Source: Shewanella benthica KT99
GTDB taxonomy: Bacteria; Pseudomonadota; Gammaproteobacteria; Enterobacterales; Shewanellaceae
Reading direction: 5' to 3'
DNA length: 64,000 nucleotides
Assembly (NCBI RefSeq): GCF_000172075.1
Contig: NZ_ABIC01000005.1
Span: 88,523 to 152,522, forward strand
In this document: positions 47,815-58,403 of the stretch, in pieces
Numbering within the stretch: the stretch's first letter is position 1
Layout of the letters: each line of letters begins with the position of its first letter
The notes under the pieces: generated by a model
What the model was told of the DNA's origin: nothing
Seen by the model: only the letters and a program-made list of their open reading frames with translations
Databases searched by the model: none
Position numbers and translations under genes: made by a program

Positions 47815-48330
47815 TTAAAGGCTTGGAATGTTTAAGGCTTGGTTAAGCCTGTTTTTCATTGGCTCCATAAAGCTCATGGCTTTAGCGTCATTGACCAGTA
47901 CAAATATCTGAGTCTCTACGCGTAACTGAGGATGACTATTCGCCTCACTGATACCAGCGCCTTGGCAAGTATGCGTTTGTTGTTACCTTGAATGGTTTCT
48001 ATATCTCTTGTCTCGATGAAGATCACTAAGGCATCATAAATAACCAGATCCGGTCAGTGGAAATACAGAGTTATGATGTCATCTCTTTCCTGATATAAAG
48101 GTTGCCGTACCATCGTGTGGTGCACATCACTATCTATGATTAACACCTTATTGATATCCTCTCTTTTCTTTGTAAAGCGAATCGTAATTTCAGACTCTAC
48201 CGCTTTATGGTCGGTTAACTCTGTGCCCGCAGCAGATAGCTGCTAGTCGACCACGGTTCAGCATTTCGACATAGGCTTCATCATGGTTCTGTTGATATCT
48301 TGCAGGGTTAAGGACTGAAGTGAGAAGAAG
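47815..48330 (-). pseudogene. Remnant of a histone-deacetylase-superfamily gene plus another coding scrap
   Basis: On the minus strand one frame reads INKVLIIDSDVHHTMVRQPL followed by YQERDDIITLYFH, then a TGA, then PDLVIYDALVIF. This follows the HDAC/AcuC pattern (VLIID-DVHHGNGT ... ITLS-H ... PDLV-YDAG-D), but with glycine-asparagine loop changed and stops at several places. Nearer 47815 a different frame reads SHPQLRVETQIFVLVNDAKA and MSFMEPMKNRL to TAA, unrecognised. Edges are approximate. Not functional. Confidence 0.6.
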
Positions 48331-48457
48331 GTGATTTTTTGCTACCTTGCTATCGTTTTGTTTTTTTTAATCAACTATCGTGTCATACAAGTACTGATAC
48401 TTCATAATAAAGAGCGATGATTTTAGTGTTTACTTATTCAGTTTGCCTCCACTTGGA

Positions 48458-48919
48458 TTAGTCTCCTTTGTGTCTTCTATCAGGCTTATTTCCCCTTTGG
48501 TTTTTCTCACCGAAGGCACCAAACAGATCGTGTGTCATACCAAAATCGACACGGCGCTCCAGTTTTTCTCTTCTTCTGTCTTGGTAGTGTTTGTAGTGAC
48601 ATCGACATTCAAAGGCATCGCAATTGGATAGGGGCATAGATGGGGCATCTTTAGATAAAAAATGTATGCCTTGAAGATTTTTTACCGCACAACAAGCATA
48701 GTGGCTGAGTTCAATGGTGACATTGTGATACGGATGTATTGTCTGCCTATTTGTATCATGGTGTCCATCAGGCAGCACTTCATAGATATGACTGATAGGC
48801 TTAATGTGGGAAGGATATCTAATTTTATTGAGAAAACGAGGAGGAAAGCGCAAATAAATTACCACACTGATGATGGCAGTGACTAATAAGAGTGTGAATA
48901 CAAGTTGGTTTATTGCCAT
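48458..48919 (-). CDS. Hypothetical membrane-anchored, Cys/Arg-rich protein
   Basis: 153 residues: N-terminal helix (about 5-23), then a soluble part with two CxC/CC-type cysteine pairs (YACCAV, FECRCHYKHY) followed by a basic DRRREKLERR stretch. It could bind metal through the cysteines (inference). ATG 48919 has TGGAGG five bases upstream. Family not recognised. Confidence 0.55.
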   Translation of the reverse strand: MAINQLVFTLLLVTAIISVVIYLRFPPRFLNKIRYPSHIKPISHIYEVLPDGHHDTNRQTIHPYHNVTIELSHYACCAVKNLQGIHFLSKDAPSMPLSNCDAFECRCHYKHYQDRRREKLERRVDFGMTHDLFGAFGEKNQRGNKPDRRHKGD

Positions 48920-49148
48920 ATTGGCCTCCAATTGCAACTATGAGCCTACTTCGATAAAACAGCTTATTTGATAACAATATCCTTAATGATAGTGGATCTT
49001 AAAAGGAGTTTCCCATTGAATTCACTGAATTCGTGGCAAGCCATGCTTGTATTAAGCTAATTGATGATCGCATCAGTCAGCGGGCTGAAACGCAGCGAGC
49101 AATAGCCCTTAAATGCAAAAGATGGTAAGCGTGAAGTGAAATAAAAAT

Positions 49149-49180
49149 ATTAACAGCCCACAATTAGCGGACTGTTAAAT
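49149..49180 (-). terminator. Terminator-like hairpin after the acylase gene
   Basis: TAACAG ... CTGTTA arms with an imperfect stem in between and T-rich sequence on the minus-strand side, 15 bp beyond the acylase stop. Moderate quality. Confidence 0.55.
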
Positions 49181-49194
49181 ATTTCGGGTTTAAT

Positions 49195-51638
49195 TTACGG
49201 TACTTTTTGCATGCTTAGCTCAATGGTCGATTCAACCGCTGCAGCAATCTCATCTTCAGTAAACAACAATGGGCGGAACTGCTTTTTAGTCGAGTACAAT
49301 AAGCTTTGGTCCACAAATGATGGGCTGAGGGCATTATTCGACTCTGAGTAAGTGAGGATACCTTTAGCCACTGGGCCCTGGTCGGTGAAACTGACCGCCA
49401 TCATCCAACTGGAACCATAACGGATTTGATAGCCTTCAGCCGTTAAGCCTGATGCCAAAGGAGTGCCACTCACCGCATCCATCACGGGCGAGTATTTATG
49501 CTGCGGGATCAGCGTGTCATCACCAGATAAGCTGGTGGAGAATACGTTGAAGCCACCTTCGGCATTGTGGCTTCCTGGCCAAGGCAGTTTAGTGCCTGAG
49601 GCTGTGCCATCGGGTAATGATTTTTCAACAAACTGAACACTGCCGAGCGGTGCATCGACATCGAAACCTGCCGCTTCAACGTTAAGTGCAGCTAGTGCCA
49701 AGGCCTGAAGTGCACTACCATCTGCCACTAGGCTGTTAGGTGTAGTGGCGGCTTTCGTTGCATCAAATGGCACGGTCAACATACTCGATTGATCGAATTG
49801 ATGGGCAAACTCACGAACTAATGCGCCGCCAATACTGGTATTATCTTGTTTGCCATTCCAGTCTTTCAAGGCATCACATGCTGCACTGACATCTTTCGAT
49901 ATCGTGTCGGTGACAAATACAGGTGTATCGGCTTGGGCTTCACACTGAGTAATTAAGTCGGTGAACACCAGCTCATTTAAATAGATGCGATTCGATAACA
50001 TGGCGGCCTCGAGTTCCTCAATATTAAATTTACCATCATCACCGGCGGCATCTTCCATTAACTTAAGCCCCATACGAGTGCGCAGTGATAATTGACCACG
50101 CTCTGCTCCGTACATGGGTGAGTAATTTTCCAGTGGCTCGGCTAAGTTGGTTGACCAGAATGAGTTATTGGAGTTTTGCACAAAGTCACTGCGCTCAAGC
50201 TTGGGAGCGAACTCGTAAGGCATAGGTCCATCGAAGCTAAATACCGATGTATTGCCGGGTAAGATGGTAAAGCCAGCTTGCTCTCTAGCGGCAATAATAC
50301 CGGGATGAGTTTTTAACAGGTGTATGGCGATACCCGATAAACCAGGCACGGTTGAGTCGTCGATATAGAAGGTATTACCCTCTTTATCGGCGTACATAGT
50401 ATTGTTGAAAATCATCCCGCCATAGTTTTTAAAGGCTTGCTGGAACTCATCTTTATTACTTGCCGTATTCATTGCAAACCAATGGTCAATGGAATCTTTA
50501 TTCGCCATGTTGGCATGAAGGCCTGACCATCGTCCCAGGGAAAGGGGGCCAGGCCTACAGGCGCTTCGATCATGGGGCCCTTAGGCGTAGTGTAAATATC
50601 TTTCTCGGCTATGAGCATGCCAGCTGGGCCACCATTAACTAAAATCTGTACCGTTTCCTTAGTAATGGGCATGGGCGTTTCGTCATACATATACTGCATG
50701 CGATCGCCGCTAACCAGTTCAAGGTTATACATAACAAAATGTTCAGCGGTTGAGAAGGCGTGGGTCCAGGCCAAGTCTTTATTGAAGCCGATATTAATGG
50801 TCCCAGGCATGCCCACTAGAGAGCCGCCCATCACATCAAGGTGACCGGGAATAGTCAGGTGAGACTGCCAGAAACGCAGGTTGCCAGTATGAGGAAAGTG
50901 GGGATTACCTAACACCATGCCTCTGCCGTTCTCGGTTTTATCTTTACCTAATCCCCAGCCGTTAGAGCCTAAATCACCTGGGTTGGCGTAAAAAATCAAA
51001 TCGAGGAAGTTGGCAGCGCCAGGTAGCAGTGCGATTGACAATAGGTAGTTTGCAACATCGACACCGTCGATGGGTTTAACCCAAGGTTGGCCCGAACAAA
51101 AGGGGTCGCCTGTTTGTTCTCCGGCTTCTATGTCGGCTAAAAACCGGTTATAGCCTGCGCTAAATCCATCCATCAATGCCCGTGAATTATAACTGAATTG
51201 TGGATACTGGGCCTCGGCCATAGCTCTGATCTTCATCGCCTTATAAGCAAAGTCTGAGACCAAGTTACCGTTATCTTCAGTCGTGGGTAAGCCAGTTGTA
51301 AAATCGATTGAGGCGTGTGGGCCGAAGTACATAGAGCGTTCTGAGTTAGCCTTGATAAATCCATCGGCTAATACACATAAATTATCTTGTGCTTGGGCAT
51401 AACCGCTACCAAACCCCAGACTTTCTAAGTTATCCGCTCGAATGTGAGGCACACCAAAGGTGGTACGACGGATTTGTGCCTTAAGCAGACCGTCAGGCGC
51501 GAAGACTTGTAAAGGAGGAGTGACTTCGGGAGTTGGCTTGACTGTTGGGGTTTTTGAATAGTCGCTATCGTTACCACAGCCCGCAAGAAAAACTGTTGAA
51601 GCAAGGCCAACAGTTAGCATGATCTTGTTTAATTCCAT
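49195..51638 (-). pseudogene. Penicillin/acyl-homoserine-lactone acylase family lipoprotein, one frameshift
   Basis: An Ntn-hydrolase precursor of about 810 residues. The N-terminal frame (51638 down to 50469) has a lipoprotein signal with cysteine C21 (FLAGC) and the GSNGW motif with nucleophile S225. The second frame (50508 down to 49195) continues with NKDSIDHWFAMNTASNKDEF, the normal inner part of the beta chain, and runs to the end. The two frames meet at about 50505-50520, where a one- or two-base indel is enough. If real, the enzyme is lost; if an assembly error, it is a full acylase. Substrate (lactone, beta-lactam or peptide) cannot be told. Confidence 0.88.
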
Positions 51639-52134
51639 TGTAGATCCTAATTAATTGTTGTCTCATAAAGCCGCTTGTTTATGAGTGAGTCTTACCATCC
51701 ATGTGCCTCAATTTTGAGCCATTAGCTTATCTTAGAAGCGCTAAACCGTCTGCGCCCAAACCAACATGTTCAAAATACAACAAAAACACCGCAACCATTT
51801 AAGCAATCATTTAAACGTTTGTCTACATTTTTACCGGGTATGTTAAGTTTGTTTAAATGCGTGAGCGGCTCTATTCAAAAATATTTATGAGTGGGGGGGG
51901 GGGGGGAGCTTACTTTTGTGGAGCAGCCATTTTTATTTTGTTTTATGGTCGCTGGCCTGCTAATGACTAATCGCTCCCAAATTTGGCTAACGATGTTGGC
52001 CGGATAAGAAAAGGTCAACAGATCTCTACCTTGTCTCATTTCTATGCAGAACAACTATAATTTGCATTAATAGGTTTGTTCTAATATGACGCTTGTATGT
52101 GTCGAATGACAGATAAAAAGAGTAGGTAGTGACA
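51639..52134. other. Intergenic region with a poly-G tract
   Basis: About 496 bp upstream of the acylase gene. It holds a G14 run at 51893-51906 and AT-rich flanks that must include the promoters of the acylase and of the antitoxin gene. No gene is seen. Confidence 0.6.
51893..51906. repeat. Homopolymer of 14 G
   Basis: G14 after TATGAGT. A shorter run (9 G) is at 56701-56709. Such tracts slip during replication and are also error-prone in sequencing. It lies about 255 bp upstream of the acylase start and 229 bp before the antitoxin gene. Confidence 0.9.
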
Positions 52135-52341
52135 ATGACAGTACTCAAGATCCAAAATGTGGGTAAAGGCTTAGGCTTGCAGTTACCACAAGATGTAGTA
52201 GAACGGCTCCATCTTGGTGCCGGAGACAGTATCTGTCTCGAGAAGATGGCACATGGCAGTTATCGCCTCGTCACTAAGGATGATGAATTAGCCGAACAAA
52301 TGACACGGATTGAAGACTATATGCATGAAGAGGATGCGTGA
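52135..52341 (+). CDS. AbrB/MazE-type antitoxin (SpoVT-AbrB domain), no toxin partner
   Basis: 68 residues. KIQNVGKGLGLQLPQDVVER is the swapped-hairpin AbrB fold, and the acidic C terminus (DYMHEEDA) is typical of antitoxins that wrap a toxin. The start is ATG 52135 with TAGGT seven bases upstream. The region after its stop (52342-52543) has no toxin-like frame, so it is an orphan or the toxin has been lost. Confidence 0.8.
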   Translation: MTVLKIQNVGKGLGLQLPQDVVERLHLGAGDSICLEKMAHGSYRLVTKDDELAEQMTRIEDYMHEEDA

Positions 52342-52543
52342 CGTTTCCCCTCATTGGTGATACCCGTTAGCACAGAGCTAGTTCATCAGTGAGTGCGATA
52401 GCTTGAGCCTTGATAACCTAAATAAAGCTCTATATATCCTTGATAATTAACGACTGGACCTGTTCTGTGTCACAGTAAGGCTATGAAAAGCTTGCCATAA
52501 TCGAGGAGCTGGTGATATTGCCAAAAGCCTCGAGGAAGTCGCT

Positions 52544-53284
52544 ATGTTGACAGGTTCAGTATTAGATCTTATCGCATTTATCTGTTTTGTGGTGAGCTGG
52601 ATCGGCTACACCTACTTTGCCAAGTGGAAAGCGAAAAATACCAACTGTCTCGCTCGCTGCCTGCATCAGCACCGAATTCACTGGATGAATGAACTGATGC
52701 GCTATGAAATGCGGGTGGGTGAAGCTGCACTTATGGCAAACATCGAGCGAAATACCACCTTTTTTGCCTCCACTACTATGTTAATACTTGCCGGTGTGTT
52801 GACACTCTTTGCACAGGTAGAACGATTGGAGTCGGTGATCGTTTCTATCCCTTTCACTGCTACACCTAGCTATGCTTTGATCCAGATAAAATTGAGCCTA
52901 CTTACCTTTATCTTCGTGATGGCCTTTTTCCAGTTCACCTGGTCGATGCGCCAATATGGTTTCGTGAATGTGATGATTGGTGCCACCCCACTGCGAGGAC
53001 GTGAGACTAGTGATCATATGAAAAACTACGCAACTCAGATGGCGATTGTCCAAGATCAAGCTGCCCACTCCTACAACTATGGCATGCGTGCTTACTATTT
53101 TTCCATGGCGGTACTAAGCTGGTTTTTCCATCCGCTACTCTTTATTGCCTCTAGTCTACTGGTTGTCTACACCCTCTACGCCCGAGAGTTTAAATCTAAA
53201 GCCGTTGTGGCTATCACCTGTGGGATGATCATGTTGCAAAAAGAGGAGCAGGAGCGAAAAGAGAGGGATAGTCAGCCGCGATGA
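52544..53284 (+). CDS. DUF599 family membrane protein
   Basis: 246 residues with four or five hydrophobic helices (about 8-25, 70-90, 115-135, 185-215) and a charged cytosolic tail (KEEQERKERDSQPR). Function unknown. GAGG lies eight bases upstream of the ATG. Confidence 0.82.
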   Translation: MLTGSVLDLIAFICFVVSWIGYTYFAKWKAKNTNCLARCLHQHRIHWMNELMRYEMRVGEAALMANIERNTTFFASTTMLILAGVLTLFAQVERLESVIVSIPFTATPSYALIQIKLSLLTFIFVMAFFQFTWSMRQYGFVNVMIGATPLRGRETSDHMKNYATQMAIVQDQAAHSYNYGMRAYYFSMAVLSWFFHPLLFIASSLLVVYTLYAREFKSKAVVAITCGMIMLQKEEQERKERDSQPR

Positions 53285-54679
53285 TGACCTAGTTAGTCGC
53301 TTGAATGTCGAACACCAGATAGATGAATGGCGTGCGAGTGCTTTGATCAATAACCTATTGGGTGTGAAAATGATCAAAAATCCGTTGAGTCTCAATTTAC
53401 TAAAGGCCAAGAAGATGGAGTAGAACGCATTGGTTTGAAAATGGCCAAAAATATTCTGCAATTACTTTTAAGAAAGGCAACGAAGTTTCAAGCCAGTACT
53501 AGCCTGAATACGTATAAGGTGGCCTAGGCTAGTGGTTAAATATTGTTTGTCTATCTAGCTGTTGAACCACAGTTATAGTCTAGAATACCTAAAGGAAACA
53601 ATCTAGTTGAGCCATTTATATTTTAATAAATTTTACTAAATCCATATTGCTTAGTATTCAGTATTGATGTTAACAGTTTTCAAGATACTTAACAGAAGAA
53701 TCCCCATGCCATAGCATTAATAATGATGTCGTTTTATGGTTTAATTAAAGAAGTATTGTAGTGGCAGAGGGGAAATGGTTATGTATAAGAATACTGGCTT
53801 GTTGCCCTGGGGAAAATATCCTCACGGATAAAAAATCTATCTATGATGTGGAAGGTAAAAACTATATAGAGATTAATGACGCTTCAGATGAGTCATCCAA
53901 AACACCTGCTGCTCGCTTTCACTCTTCCTCGTTAATTATGCTTTGTGCAGTATAATTGTTATTCGAGTAACGGCTATCGCCGCCGTTTTTCATGGGGTCC
54001 CACTGGTCAAGTAGTTCGGTCACTAGTAGGTATTTCTCTATAATTGTAGTTGATAATAATATAAAATCCGGATGCTAAATAAAATATTTTTTCAAAAAAA
54101 GACCTTTAGCCTAAGCTATTTAAAATAAAGGGCAATATAAATTTAACTATAAACAGCTAGACAGCTTGTATACAGATGGCTATGTTATGCCTATGTAAAA
54201 ATAGGCGCAACAAGAATAAAACCAAAATTATCTGGTGGTTAACACCGCATAGAAAACAGAGCTTTGGCGGACACTTGCATCGGGAAAATGTTTCACGGAA
54301 ATGTAACATTTTGATATCTATCAATGACAAAAGCCTATAAAAGCGTATGATCCCTAACATAAATTAACAGTTAAGTTGATTTTGAGCTTTCTACAGCTTT
54401 AGCAGTGAGTCGGGTACGGTGCTGCGGATCACCGAATACTTTACGCTGCGCTCACTTACAAAGCATACAAAGATTGAAAAATCGCAATGTGATAACGACA
54501 CCATAACTATAATCACAGGAGCTAGTCTGCTTGAAATTATTGCTTTCTCGGAGTAAGAAAGCATAAGAATAACTATGGGTGTCTAGGTTATTCAATTTCC
54601 GCAGTTTTACACTGATAAAGAGGTGATATTTATAACTTTCTAACTAATTTTAATATTTTAATATTTTAATGGAGAAAAA
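53285..54679. other. 1.4-kb AT-rich region without a supported gene
   Basis: From about 53282 to 53420 one frame reads a coding-like peptide (SRLNVEHQIDEWRASALINN ending KAKKME) with no start codon or ribosome site, perhaps a gene remnant. A 64-codon frame at 53761-53955 is not supported. The remainder is noticeably AT-rich compared with the core genes. No RNA gene was recognised. Confidence 0.55.
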
Positions 54680-55843
54680 ATGATAATCACCATAATTGGA
54701 GCAGGCAATGCTGGTTCTGCTTGTGCGTTTATGGCTGCTGAAGCAGGACATAAAGTAAGACTATTGAAGACTTCGAATCGTATTACCCATGATGACCACT
54801 TTGAAGCTATGGTCAGAAATAAGGGAATATACTGCATCGATAACACCAAAAAAGGGCATTTTACTGATAGTGCCGATGATGCCGAAAAAACCTTTCAACC
54901 ATTGGAATTGATTACCCGAGACCCTAAAGAAGCGATTGAGGGGGCGGATGTAGTTATGATTTTCATTCAAACCACATACCACCGGGCTTTGGCTGAAAGG
55001 ATTGCAAAATATTTCCAGGACGATCAGTTGGTCATCTTGATACCTGGCTATGCAGGCAGTATCTTCTATAATCAATTTTGTGATAATAATCCGATATTTG
55101 CAGAAGGGGAATCTACCCCAAATGATGCTAGAGTGGTTGAATCTGGCACTGTGAAAGTTTTATTTAAAAATGTCAGAAATTCCCTGTCATTTTTCCCCGC
55201 CACAAGAACAGCAGAAGGAATGGCCATCGCATCCCGTTTATTCCCTGCCTACAACATTGAAATGAGCAGCGTTCGAAAACATATATTCGAATCGGCACTA
55301 CATAACCCCAATATCATAGTTCACACAGTGGGGCAGTATGTAATGTATCCAATGCTTGAGTATTGTGCCAAGCATCATCCTGATGAAGTTCCATATATGT
55401 ATAGGGATGCTCTTTCGACTAAAATGGCATGGCTAATGATAGAAAAATTGGACGCGGAAAAAATGGCGGTGTTAAGTGCGCTAGGATGTGAACCCATTCC
55501 TTATCTAGAAGCATGTTTATTCAGAAATGAACAAGATATGAATCAAGACCCTAGAGAAGTTTTTGAAAGCTATAAAATCTCATCACCTCCAGGACCTGAC
55601 AGTTTCGACAATAGATACGTCACTGAGGATGTGCCTATGGGGTTGGTTTTATTATCATCACTAGGTGAAACATTAGGTATTAATACGCCTGAGTGTGATC
55701 GTTTGATCGAGATGAGTGGCGGTATTTTAGCGAGAGATTTTTATGCAGAAGGCAGAACATTAGCTTCTTTAGGGTTAGCTGAACTAACAAGGGAAGAGTT
55801 ATTGCATTTTGTAGAAAGAAAAGAGTTGCGAGCGAAAATTTAG
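54680..55843 (+). CDS. NAD/NADP-dependent opine dehydrogenase family protein
   Basis: 387 residues. The N-terminal Rossmann fold has GAGNAG (7-12); the C-terminal octopine/nopaline-dehydrogenase domain has ESALHNPNIIVHTVGQY, with the His and Asn-Pro signature of these enzymes. They condense an amino acid with a 2-oxo acid, giving opines; related enzymes finish opine metallophores such as staphylopine. No nicotianamine-synthase-like or exporter gene is next to it, so the product is unknown. The start follows AT-rich sequence with GGAGAAAA. It is isolated and more AT-rich than neighbours, as expected for a gene acquired by transfer. Confidence 0.85.
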   Translation: MIITIIGAGNAGSACAFMAAEAGHKVRLLKTSNRITHDDHFEAMVRNKGIYCIDNTKKGHFTDSADDAEKTFQPLELITRDPKEAIEGADVVMIFIQTTYHRALAERIAKYFQDDQLVILIPGYAGSIFYNQFCDNNPIFAEGESTPNDARVVESGTVKVLFKNVRNSLSFFPATRTAEGMAIASRLFPAYNIEMSSVRKHIFESALHNPNIIVHTVGQYVMYPMLEYCAKHHPDEVPYMYRDALSTKMAWLMIEKLDAEKMAVLSALGCEPIPYLEACLFRNEQDMNQDPREVFESYKISSPPGPDSFDNRYVTEDVPMGLVLLSSLGETLGINTPECDRLIEMSGGILARDFYAEGRTLASLGLAELTREELLHFVERKELRAKI

Positions 55844-56046
55844 CCGTCCCAGTGTAAGCATTGAGCATTAGGTTGTATAATCTGGGGGGCTGAGTCTGAG
55901 GGCGCTGCATATTCCGGCGGTTGCGATCACTCACTCCCCCTATTTTTAGTCTAAGTGATCGAATTGTCCCAGTTGTCTTGTCGCGTTCAACATGCAAGTG
56001 CAGCGTTATTTATGGCTTATATTGTATTGCTCTTTATTGATTTCAT
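55844..56046. other. Intergenic, no gene seen
   Basis: About 200 bp between convergent genes. No clear terminator hairpin was seen. Confidence 0.4.
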
Positions 56047-56620
56047 TCAAAATTGAGACGGTATGGCGAAGCCCCACTTAGTCTCCTCTTCATTATAAGT
56101 CTCATATTGATTAGACTCATAACGGTATTTGATCTGCCAGGACCAGCGCTCGGTCACTCGGTACCCAAGTGATAGCCTGGCATAAGTTTCATAACGTTCA
56201 CTGCCATCAATAGCCGCGCTGCCCTGCACAACCAATGTGTTGTACCACCTGTCACTCCAGAGTTTGAGCATTGTCGCACTGGCATTTGCGCTAATACTGT
56301 CACTACTCAAGTTATCTTTTACATTCAGGTAATTTGCCCCTAATTCAGTAAATACGGCGGTATCCATCCAACCATTAAATTCGCTAATAATGCCAACTTG
56401 ATATTGATATTGGTAATGGTTAAAGTGGCCGCTTTTAGTATCCGTTTTCCCATGTTTAATTGCCGGAATACGCACTTGGATTCGAGTGTTTCGACTGGTT
56501 GCTCAGTGTTTGTTGTGACATGCTCTGAAACATAAACTGGCTCAAATTGTGAGAGACTATTTTAATCTTCACAGCCAAGAAGCAAGGCTAGTACAAAATA
56601 GGTGATTTTTTCAATTGTTT
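56047..56620 (-). pseudogene. Outer-membrane lipoprotein with stop and frameshift
   Basis: The reverse strand encodes IEKITYFVLALLLGCED (lipobox LLGC) followed at once by TAA, then NSLSQFEPVYVSEHVTTNTE and QPVETLESK in the same frame. A shift at about 56475 leads into RIPAIKHGKTDTKSGHFNHY and a beta-rich domain that ends FAIPSQF, an outer-membrane type C terminus. The 142-codon open frame is therefore the last part of a broken lipoprotein gene. The 5' edge is approximate because no ATG is found. Protein family not recognised. Confidence 0.7.
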
Positions 56621-56794
56621 GTAATACTAACGTAGGAGGTTGTGTTTGTATCAATTGACGCTAAATTAGCAGCACATGAAACAGATGAAATGCTTGGAGT
56701 GGGGGGGGGATCTTGCTTAAGTAGCTGTTAGCTTAAAATAAGTACCAATAAAAAAACAGTAGCCAGCGAATGGCTTTGATCCCTATATCATTGG

Positions 56795-57154
56795 CTAAAT
56801 GTAGTGGCGAGTCACTTTACGACTATAACGCTGCTCAAAATTAAAGGGACTCATTTTCATGGTGCGAAAAGCATCGACCCAGCTCACAATCATCGGCACT
56901 AACGTCCAGCTAAACATTAAGTACAAACTGCCCTTCAGGTATTGACCTAAATAGAACTTATGTAGGCCAAAACCGCCGAATATAAAGCTAAACCATATTG
57001 CGAGTTTTTGATTTTTAATATGAACGCATGGATTGACTCCAGCGAGGGCTTCTAATCCTTGAGCGGCATGACATTGGGGGCAGGTGACCAAATTAAGGTC
57101 GATCTTTGGGCTGCACTCTGTACATTGAGAGCATGGGTGAGCACTATTTTTCAT
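56795..57154 (-). CDS. TM2-domain protein with zinc-ribbon-like N terminus
   Basis: 119 residues. The N-terminal half has CSQCTEC and CPQCHAAQ, a possible four-cysteine metal knuckle. The second half is the TM2 domain: two helices separated by the GGFGLHKFYLGQYLKG turn. Function unknown; TM2 proteins are small inner-membrane proteins. ATG with ribosome-like GGAG upstream. Confidence 0.75.
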   Translation of the reverse strand: MKNSAHPCSQCTECSPKIDLNLVTCPQCHAAQGLEALAGVNPCVHIKNQKLAIWFSFIFGGFGLHKFYLGQYLKGSLYLMFSWTLVPMIVSWVDAFRTMKMSPFNFEQRYSRKVTRHYI

Positions 57155-57509
57155 TGCAAACTCCAGTTGTCACTCGTGAGTTAAAATTACTAATGACTCA
57201 TTATGCGTACAAGTGTGCGCTGAAACATAGGTGCACAGTTCACAAAAATAAAATAAAGCTATGGCAGGCGGTGTGACCAAAGGCGCAAGCGAATATTATC
57301 GTGCTGCTGAATGTCGATAGCGACTTTTTGTTGATCAGAAGACAAGCTTGATCTAAAGTTCTATCAAAGTTTAAGACAGCATTGGTATCAGACTAAATAG
57401 CTTGCTGTGATTGAGGGCAAGTTGAGTCTTTGATCTTAATCATGGTGTAACAGGGTATGATTTGTTCATCATACTAGTCGAACATGATGCTGATAATGGA
57501 GGAGTAATA
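57155..57509. other. Intergenic, no gene seen
   Basis: 355 bp between divergent small genes. Nothing recognised. Confidence 0.4.
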
Positions 57510-57740
57510 GTGACAGATGATAAGTTAATTCTAATCTTGAAAATCAGTATCACTGTCGGTATTTGTTTGATTTTACTTGGTATATACCTGCATAATTTCA
57601 ACGAGACGATTGAAGCTATGGGCGTAACAGGTATCATGATTAGTGCTATGTGTGTGGCCTTTGGCATGGCATTGTCTTTACCAACCAAAATGTACCTGAC
57701 CTTTATTCTGGTTACACGGGAAACTGAGAAGCATCAGTAA
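57510..57740 (+). CDS. Small two-helix membrane protein, unknown
   Basis: 76 residues with two hydrophobic segments (about 7-24 and 35-55). The GTG start at 57510 is supported by GGAGGAG five bases upstream; the upstream ATG has no such site. Confidence 0.6.
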   Translation: MTDDKLILILKISITVGICLILLGIYLHNFNETIEAMGVTGIMISAMCVAFGMALSLPTKMYLTFILVTRETEKHQ

Positions 57741-57807
57741 TAAATAAAACCTAGCTTTATTGTGAGCCTGAGCTTAGCTATGATCATTGCCCCAGTGATC
57801 ATCATGG

Positions 57808-58223
57808 ATGCTTTTTCAGCTAAAACCGAACAAAGCATTTTGGTTAGCTTTGCCCGTCAGTATGATGTTGCTGACGTGGGGTAAGGACTGGCAAGTTGAT
57901 GCAAGTCAGCTGTCTTTTCTGCTTGCTGCAGTACTTCTTTCTATTCACTTCGTGCTGAATAAGAAAATCAGCAGCCAACTTACTCCGTTAGTTTCAATAT
58001 GTTTGCAGCTATTTGTGGTCGGTATTGTGGGGGCTGTACTCAGTAAAGATGGAAACCGCCGCTTTAATCATGATTCTAGAGCCAATCATGGACCATGATG
58101 TTGAGTGTCACTATGTTGGATGAGACGCTGAAATTACAAAAGGCACTGGGCGGTGGTGTGATTTTCCTGTCGCTGTTTCTCTATATTAAGCTTTCCAAGC
58201 GATATGCTTTAACTGATAAGTGA
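57808..58223 (+). pseudogene. EamA transporter remnant
   Basis: Only the middle and end of a DMT permease remain: LALPVSMMLLTWGKDWQV, LAAVLLSIHFVLNKKIS, and LTPLVSICLQLFVVG, followed by a frameshift into METAALIMILEPIM (the EamA EP motif) and LGGGVIFLSLFLYIKLS to TGA 58221-58223. The first ~90 residues and part of the second half are missing. Confidence 0.8.
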
Positions 58224-58403
58224 CTTTGCTACCAAAGAGTCGTTATTTTATCGCTGGCGGAGTTCTGCAATGAGCAACATAGTGTTTAGCTGGCAGGGGA
58301 GTTTCGTTCGTTGCAAAATATAGTCATGACTCCCTTCATTCTGGTTTTGCCGCCATAAGAAACTGTGTTTCATCGTTAACTGCGATATAAACAGCTTATG
58401 GTA

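Noticed and set aside
49195..51638. Two separate acylase genes
   Set aside because: The two frames cover consecutive parts of one precursor and overlap only at the frameshift.
53761..53955. 64-codon frame in the AT-rich region
   Set aside because: No convincing ribosome site, family or composition support.
54157..54360. 67-codon minus-strand frame
   Set aside because: Cysteine/leucine-rich chance frame without a ribosome site.
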